Positions 59,437 through 64,000 of a stretch of DNA of 64,000 nt are shown piece by piece. Origin of the DNA: Stenotrophomonas maltophilia R551-3 (lineage in GTDB: Bacteria > Pseudomonadota > Gammaproteobacteria > Xanthomonadales > Xanthomonadaceae); the NCBI RefSeq assembly GCF_000020665.1, contig NC_011071.1, positions 1,106,501-1,170,500 of the forward strand. Direction: 5' to 3'. The notes beneath the pieces are model-generated. The model saw nothing but the letters and a program-made list of their open reading frames with translations. It ran no database searches and was not told the DNA's origin. Each line of letters begins with the position of its first letter. The first letter of the stretch is position 1. Both the position numbers and the translations under genes were made by a program.

Positions 59437-60920
59437 GTCGTCCCGCCAAACCGCAGCTGTCGTTCTGGCAGATCTGGAACATGTGTTTCGGTTTCCTCGG
59501 CATCCAGTTCGGCTTCGCCCTGCAGAACGCCAATGCCAGCCGCATCTTCGAGACCCTGGGCGCGGACATGGACGCGGTGCCGGGGCTGTGGATCGCTGCG
59601 CCGTTGACCGGCCTGCTGGTGCAGCCGGTGATCGGCTACCTGTCCGACCGCACCTGGACGCGCTGGGGCCGCCGCCGTCCATTCTTCATGATCGGCGCGG
59701 TGCTGACCACACTGGCCCTGCTGGTGATGCCGAACTCGCCAACGCTGTGGATTGCCGCTGGCACGCTGTGGGTGCTGGACGCCTCGATCAATGTGTCGAT
59801 GGAACCGTTCCGCGCCTTCGTCGGTGACCAGCTGGCACCGCGCCAGCGTCCGGTCGGCTACGCGATGCAGAGCTTCTTCATCGGTATCGGCGCCATCGTC
59901 GCCAGCTTCCTGCCGTTCATCCTCGCCCATTTTGGTGTGGCCAATACCGCAGCTGCCGGCGAAGTGCCCGATACCGTGCGCTATGCGTTCTACTTCGGTG
60001 CGGTGGTGCTGCTGGCGGCGATCACCTGGACGGTGGTCAGCACCCGCGAGTACTCACCGACGGAGCTGGCTGGCTTTGATGATGCCGAGCCGCCGGCGCA
60101 CCACGCAGGGACTGCCATCAGTGGCCCGGCGCCGTGGACGCAGGTGGCGCTGTGGCTGGGGCTCGGCGTGGTGCTGGCGCTGCTGATCGCCTGGCGGCAG
60201 GGCGACAAGATGCTGTACGTGCTGGCGGGCTTGTGTGCGGGTTACGGCGTGCTGCTTGCGCTCGCCCGTGCGCTGCCGGGCACCCACATGCTGGCCGCCA
60301 TTGTCGGCGATCTGCGCGCGATGCCGGTCACCATGCGTCGCCTGGCGTGGGTGCAGTTCTTCTCGTGGTTCGCGTTGTTCGCGATGTGGATCTACACCAC
60401 CGCCGCGGTGGCCGGTATCCACTTCGGCTCGACCGATCCGCAGTCGGCGGCCTACAACGAGGGAGCCAACTGGGTGGGGGTGCTGTTCGGCGCCTACAAC
60501 GGCTTCGCTGCGCTGGCCGCGGTACTGATCCCGCCGATGGTGCGTGCGATCGGCCTGCGTTGGAGCCACCTGGTCAACCTGTGGCTGGGCGGTGCCGGCC
60601 TGGTGTCGCTGATGTTCATCCGCGACCCACACTGGCTGCTGCTGTCGATGGTCGGCGTCGGCTTCGCCTGGGCATCCATTCTTTCGCTGCCATACGCACT
60701 GCTGTCCGACAGTGTGCCGGCATCGAAGATGGGCGTGTACATGGGCATCTTCAATTTCTTCATCGTGATCCCGCAGCTGGTCGCGGCCAGTGCGCTCGGC
60801 TTTGCCCTGCGCGCCTGGCTGGGCGGTCAGCCGATGCATGTGCTGGTGCTGGGCGGCTGCAGCCTGTTCGTCGCCGGCCTGTGCGTGCTGCGGGTTCCGT
60901 CCCGTCCGGAGGTGGTGTGA
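59433..60920 (+). CDS. MFS sugar transporter, SLC45/MalY-like
   Basis: A 495-residue, 12-helix inner-membrane symporter of the glycoside-pentoside-hexuronide/SLC45 type. It starts LSFWQIWNMCFGFLGIQFGF and has LTGLLVQPVIGYLSDRTWTRWGRRRPFFM, the family's signature loop (here GYLSDRTWTRWGRRRPFF), plus VGDQLAPRQRPVGYAMQSFF. Relatives (Caulobacter MalY) import maltose. It is coupled to the glycosidase (ATGA overlap) and to the amylase gene (TGATG), so maltose or maltodextrin uptake after outer-membrane import is the most likely role. Confidence 0.9.
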   Translation: MSRPAKPQLSFWQIWNMCFGFLGIQFGFALQNANASRIFETLGADMDAVPGLWIAAPLTGLLVQPVIGYLSDRTWTRWGRRRPFFMIGAVLTTLALLVMPNSPTLWIAAGTLWVLDASINVSMEPFRAFVGDQLAPRQRPVGYAMQSFFIGIGAIVASFLPFILAHFGVANTAAAGEVPDTVRYAFYFGAVVLLAAITWTVVSTREYSPTELAGFDDAEPPAHHAGTAISGPAPWTQVALWLGLGVVLALLIAWRQGDKMLYVLAGLCAGYGVLLALARALPGTHMLAAIVGDLRAMPVTMRRLAWVQFFSWFALFAMWIYTTAAVAGIHFGSTDPQSAAYNEGANWVGVLFGAYNGFAALAAVLIPPMVRAIGLRWSHLVNLWLGGAGLVSLMFIRDPHWLLLSMVGVGFAWASILSLPYALLSDSVPASKMGVYMGIFNFFIVIPQLVAASALGFALRAWLGGQPMHVLVLGGCSLFVAGLCVLRVPSRPEVV

Positions 60921-62635
60921 TGCGTGGTGCGCTGTCTGTTGCTGTTTCCCTGGTACTGCTGGCCGGCCATGCGACGGCCGCGCCACGCCCGGACTACGTC
61001 GGCACCACTGAGCCGTTCGCCAGCGATGCGGTGTACTTCGTGGTCACCGACCGCTTCGTCAATGGCGACCCGTCCAACGACCACCGCGACCAGGGCGGCA
61101 AGCACCGCACCTTCGATATCCCGGTGCCGTGCCCGGACAAGGTGGACGGCAATATCGGCTACCTCGGTGGCGACTTCCGCGGCGTGCTCGACAATGCGCA
61201 GTACATCCGCAACCTCGGCTTCGGCGCGGTATGGATCACGCCGATCATCGACAACCCGGACGAGGCGTTCACCGGCAGCAAGGCGATCAGCTGTACCAGC
61301 ACGCTGACCGATCGTGGCAAGACCGGTTATCACGGCTACTGGGGCGTCAATTTCTACAAACTCGATGAGCACCTGCCCAGCAGGGATCTGGACTTCGCCG
61401 GGCTGACCAAGGGCCTGCATGGCGCAGGCCTGAAAGTGGTGCTGGACATTGTCGGCAACCACGGCTCGCCGGCCTGGACCATGCCGACGCGGCAGCCGCA
61501 GTTCGGCCAGATCTTCGACAAGGACGGCACACTGATCGCCGATCACCAGAACCTGCCACCGCAGAAACTGGACCCGAAGCACAACCCGCTGCACGCGTTC
61601 TACAACAACATCGGTCCGGTCGACAGCAAGGACGGCTCGATCTTCGATGGCAACCTGGCTGAACTGTCCGACTTCAATCAGGACAATCCGGCGGTGATGG
61701 ATTATCTGGTGGGTGCTTACCTGCAGTGGACTTCACAAGGGGTAGATGCGCTGCGCATCGATACCATCGGCTGGCTGCCGCATCCGTGGTGGCATGCCTT
61801 CGTCAAACGCATCCGCGCTGAACATCCGGGCATGTTCATGTTCGGCGAAGCGTTCGACTACAACGCGGCGAGCATCGCCGAACACACCTGGCCGTCCAAT
61901 GCCAACGTGAGCGTGCTGGATTTCCCGTTGCGCGGCGCGTTGGAACAGACCTTCGGCATCGCCGGCAAGGGCTTTGAAACCCTGGCCGAGCCACTGCACC
62001 TGACCGGCGGCCCGTACGCCAATCCGTACGAGCTGATGAGCTTCTACGACAACCACGACATGCCGCGCCTGCAGGCCAGCGACAACGGCTTCATCGATGC
62101 GCACAACTGGTTGTTCACCGCACGCGGCATTCCGGTGGTCTACTACGGCTCGGAAACCGGCTTCATGCGTGGTCGAGCCGAGCACGCAGGAAACCGTGCC
62201 TACTTCGGCCAGCCGCGCGTGGATGCTGCCCCGCAGAGCCCGATCTTCACGCCGCTGCAGCGCATCGCCAGGCTGCGCGCAGCCACCCCGGCCCTGCAGC
62301 GCGGCCTGCAGGTGAACGAACGCCTGCAGGGCGACGAGGCGGTGTTCTTCCGCGTGCTGCAGCAGGGCGACGTGGCGCAGACCGCGCTGGTGCTGCTGAA
62401 CAAGGGCGACCGGGCCAGAACCTTCACCGTAGCGCGTTACGTGCAGGCAGGCCGCTGGCGCGATGCACTGGACGGCGGTTCGTTGCAGGTGGATGCCTCC
62501 CTGAAGGCCGACGTGCCCGCGCACGGCGTGAAGGTGTACGTGCTGGACGCCGCCGTGCAGGAGCCGGCCCTGCAGGCTGAGCTGGACAAGGCGATGGCCG
62601 ACCAGCGGGCGCGGGACCAGCGGCTGGGGCGGTAG
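60920..62635 (+). CDS. Exported alpha-amylase (GH13)
   Basis: A 571-residue GH13 enzyme with signal peptide MRGALSVAVSLVLLAGHATA. Catalytic residues: D281 in ALRIDTIGW, E310 in MFMFGEAFD and D380 in FYDNHDMPR; calcium-site-type LDIVGNHGSP and the N-terminal FVVTDRFVNGDPSNDHRDQG complete the amylase/CGTase fold, with a C-terminal beta domain (LVLLNKGDRARTFTVARYV). It would break starch or maltodextrins into oligosaccharides outside the cytoplasm. The TAG stop is supplied by the GTAG of the following REP. Last gene of the operon from 57244. Confidence 0.93.
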   Translation: MRGALSVAVSLVLLAGHATAAPRPDYVGTTEPFASDAVYFVVTDRFVNGDPSNDHRDQGGKHRTFDIPVPCPDKVDGNIGYLGGDFRGVLDNAQYIRNLGFGAVWITPIIDNPDEAFTGSKAISCTSTLTDRGKTGYHGYWGVNFYKLDEHLPSRDLDFAGLTKGLHGAGLKVVLDIVGNHGSPAWTMPTRQPQFGQIFDKDGTLIADHQNLPPQKLDPKHNPLHAFYNNIGPVDSKDGSIFDGNLAELSDFNQDNPAVMDYLVGAYLQWTSQGVDALRIDTIGWLPHPWWHAFVKRIRAEHPGMFMFGEAFDYNAASIAEHTWPSNANVSVLDFPLRGALEQTFGIAGKGFETLAEPLHLTGGPYANPYELMSFYDNHDMPRLQASDNGFIDAHNWLFTARGIPVVYYGSETGFMRGRAEHAGNRAYFGQPRVDAAPQSPIFTPLQRIARLRAATPALQRGLQVNERLQGDEAVFFRVLQQGDVAQTALVLLNKGDRARTFTVARYVQAGRWRDALDGGSLQVDASLKADVPAHGVKVYVLDAAVQEPALQAELDKAMADQRARDQRLGR

Positions 62636-62704
62636 TGCCGGCCGCTGGCCGGCAACCCATGAATCCATGGCACCTTCAGGTGCCGGCCAGCGGCCGGCAC
62701 TACC
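62631..62704. repeat. REP palindrome pair overlapping the amylase stop
   Basis: GGTAGTGCCGGCCGCTGGCC at 62631-62650 and its complement CCAGCGGCCGGCACTACC ending at 62704. The TAG of the opening GGTAG is the amylase stop codon. Confidence 0.85.
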
Positions 62705-62757
62705 TGGTTTGGCTGCATCCGGCACAATAGGCACCCCTCACGCCCCGCCGTACCGCC

Positions 62758-63144
62758 ATGACCGACCTCGCCCCGCAGACCCCGATCGAAACCCTGCTGA
62801 AGGCGGCGATGGATGGGGCGGTGCCGATCCGCGCCTTCATGGAAGCCTTCGTCGCCTCCGAGGTGGTGCTCCTGACCGGCAGCCTGGTCACCCCCGACGG
62901 CAGCGGCTTCGACCCGCTGCTGTTCGACAAGCAGGGCACCCTGCATGTGGCCGTGTTCACCGACCCGTCGCGGGTGGGCACCTACAGCCAGCAGGCCGAA
63001 CACCAGATCCGCTGGCTGATGCTGGACGTGCTGCGCCGCGTGCCGGGTGGCTATGGCGTGGTGATCAATCCGGGCACCCCGCTGGGCTTCGAGATCTCAC
63101 CGAGCGGCGTGGGCGAGATCCTGAAGGACTTTGCGCAGGGCTGA
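62758..63144 (+). CDS. SseB family protein
   Basis: A 128-residue cytosolic protein with the SseB N-terminal pattern: PIETLLKAAMDGAVPIRAFM, VVLLTGSLVTPDGSGFDPLL and LHVAVFTDPSRVGTYSQQAE, LMLDVLRRVPGGYGVVINPG. SseB-type proteins are found across proteobacteria, with no established activity in most. Starts at 62758 (MTDLAPQTPIETLL). Alone between two REP pairs. Confidence 0.85.
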   Translation: MTDLAPQTPIETLLKAAMDGAVPIRAFMEAFVASEVVLLTGSLVTPDGSGFDPLLFDKQGTLHVAVFTDPSRVGTYSQQAEHQIRWLMLDVLRRVPGGYGVVINPGTPLGFEISPSGVGEILKDFAQG

Positions 63145-63161
63145 ACCGCCGCCGTGTAATT

Positions 63162-63232
63162 TGTAGAGTCGAGCCATGCTCGACTGCCGTTCGCACAATG
63201 CCAGATCAGTCGAGCATGGCTCGACTCTACAG
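63162..63232. repeat. REP palindrome pair (TGTAGAGTCGAGCC type)
   Basis: TGTAGAGTCGAGCCATGCTC at 63162-63181 and its complement ending CGACTCTACA at 63232. The stem half ACTCGAGC/GCTCGACT differs from 15786 by T for C, a neat compensatory pattern. Between the SseB and GNAT genes. Confidence 0.85.
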
Positions 63233-63257
63233 AACGCTTCCCCATTGAGGCACCGCC

Positions 63258-63716
63258 ATGGAGTTCAGGGAATTACCCGCCGACGCACCGGAACGGCAGC
63301 AACTGGCGCAGTGGTATTACGCGGAATGGGGCCGGGACGCTGGCCTGTCGCTTGAACAGGAACTGCAACGGCTCAACCGGCCGCAGGATGCCGAGGGTCT
63401 CCCGCATCTGATTGCCGCCTTCGATGGCGACCAGGTGGTCGGCGCGGTGCAGTTGAAGCGCAGGGAGATGCCGGCATTCCCGCAGTACGAGCATTGGCTG
63501 GGCAGCGTGTTCGTGGCCGATAGTCATCGCGGGCGTGGGCTGGCTGGCGCGCTGGTCGAACAGGCCGCGGCGCAGGCGGTGCGGATGGGCGTTTCCGAAC
63601 TGCACCTGCAGACCGAATCCCTGGATGGCGGTCTGTATACGCGGCTGGGCTGGAAGCCGCTGCAGGAAGCCGACAACCATGGTTGTCGCGTGCTGGTGAT
63701 GGTGCGTTCCCTATAA
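63258..63716 (+). CDS. GNAT family N-acetyltransferase
   Basis: A 152-residue GNAT protein with the acetyl-CoA motif SVFVADSHRGRGLAGALVEQ and the C-terminal ESLDGGLYTRLGWKPLQEA. Start MEFRELPADAPERQQLAQWY. Substrate unknown; a stress or detoxification role is possible. Monocistronic by position. Confidence 0.9.
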   Translation: MEFRELPADAPERQQLAQWYYAEWGRDAGLSLEQELQRLNRPQDAEGLPHLIAAFDGDQVVGAVQLKRREMPAFPQYEHWLGSVFVADSHRGRGLAGALVEQAAAQAVRMGVSELHLQTESLDGGLYTRLGWKPLQEADNHGCRVLVMVRSL

Positions 63717-63766
63717 GAAAAGTGTCATGGCGTGCCCGAGTTTTGGAGACTCCGGGCAACGGATGC
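63717..63766. other. Short convergent intergenic region
   Basis: Between the GNAT stop and the end of the partial right-edge gene lies a CCCGAGT...ACTCCGGG imperfect hairpin (63736-63757), without a T tract. No other element seen. Confidence 0.4.
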
Positions 63767-64000
63767 TCAATCGCCCGCCAGGCCACCGGCCGTGAGGGCA
63801 GCATTGCGTCGTACTTCGTCACGCTCGATGTATCTCAGGAGATCCTGTTGGAGAATGCGCCTGCTGATTTCTGCAAGACGGTTATTCTCTGCATCTGACT
63901 TCCCGGGTGAGCTGGCTGAAAGCAGGAGCATGTTGGCGATGTGGGACGAGATTCTGGACTGAAGTTCAGCCTGCGACCTTGCCTCGCCATCCTCGTCGAA
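63767..64000 (-). CDS. Unknown protein, C-terminal fragment
   Basis: The minus strand has a frame open from the right edge to a TGA at 63767, 77 residues visible. Composition is protein-like: ARSQAELQSRISSHIANMLL, then NNRLAEISRRILQQDLLRYI, an amphipathic helical region with heptad-like leucines and isoleucines, and the tail RRNAALTAGGLAGD. Codon third positions are less GC-rich than in the neighbours (for example AAT, GAA and AGA codons), which may indicate a recently acquired gene. Function unknown. Confidence 0.55.
   Translation of the reverse strand, partial: FDEDGEARSQAELQSRISSHIANMLLLSASSPGKSDAENNRLAEISRRILQQDLLRYIERDEVRRNAALTAGGLAGD

Overview
This is a GC-rich chromosomal window whose gene content and repeats point to Stenotrophomonas, most likely the S. 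maltophilia complex. Indicators are the fused aspartate kinase/diaminopimelate decarboxylase, the xanthomonad MurL/MurD2 route to D-Glu in peptidoglycan, a SufBCDS operon led by an Rrf2 regulator, large TonB receptors, and many short palindromes opening with GTAG, which are typical S. maltophilia REP/SMAG elements. Almost the whole window is coding. I see no tRNA, rRNA or CRISPR.

Layout. 1-6850: purine synthesis (purN, purM) with small membrane proteins, a DUF2066 protein, a PerM-type transporter and Hda. 6850-8760: an IS3-family element inserted in a ~104-bp palindromic repeat that has an intact relative just upstream. 8799-15780: amgK-murU cell-wall recycling, a GlsB-type protein, an M20 dipeptidase, a ComEA-like protein, a candidate CsrA/RsmA-sequestering small RNA, two L,D-transpeptidases and HutD. 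15858-28310: an iron region with a PepSY/DUF2271/DUF4198/ApbE/flavoreductase operon, two TonB siderophore receptors each preceded by a small single-TM protein with a Fur-box-like site, PiuC and a Sel1 protein. 28444-30175: Rieske protein, GNAT and a REP-associated transposase (RAYT) flanked by its own repeats. 30288-36000: suf operon with an unknown exported protein encoded between sufB and sufC. 36100-41630: SET-domain protein, small envelope proteins, an HU-like protein with a histone-H1-like tail, OsmC and two PhzF paralogues. 41703-49886: lysAC, murL, murD2, a SMI1/KNR4 protein, dienelactone hydrolase and ispB. 50101-62635: a maltodextrin/starch locus (GH13 alpha-glucosidase, TonB receptor, GH97, six-hairpin glycosidase, SLC45-type transporter, alpha-amylase). 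62758-64000: SseB-like protein, GNAT and the 3' end of a gene running off the window.

How the parts work together. The starch locus looks like one regulon: the same 15-bp sequence built on a palindrome (TGAATACGTATGCAG) lies upstream of the alpha-glucosidase, of the TonB receptor and in the GH97/glycosidase divergent region, each time with a -10-like hexamer about 35 bp from its centre. The iron region couples outer-membrane siderophore import to what looks like an inner-membrane NADPH-driven reductase. Several genes act on peptidoglycan: amgK/murU recycle MurNAc, lysAC makes diaminopimelate, murD2/murL add and epimerise glutamate, and the two L,D-transpeptidases cross-link or anchor.

The two most interesting signals are non-coding: a run of short hairpins with AGGA loops ending in a terminator-like hairpin downstream of the comEA-like gene (about 12957-13231), and the shared sugar-locus operator.
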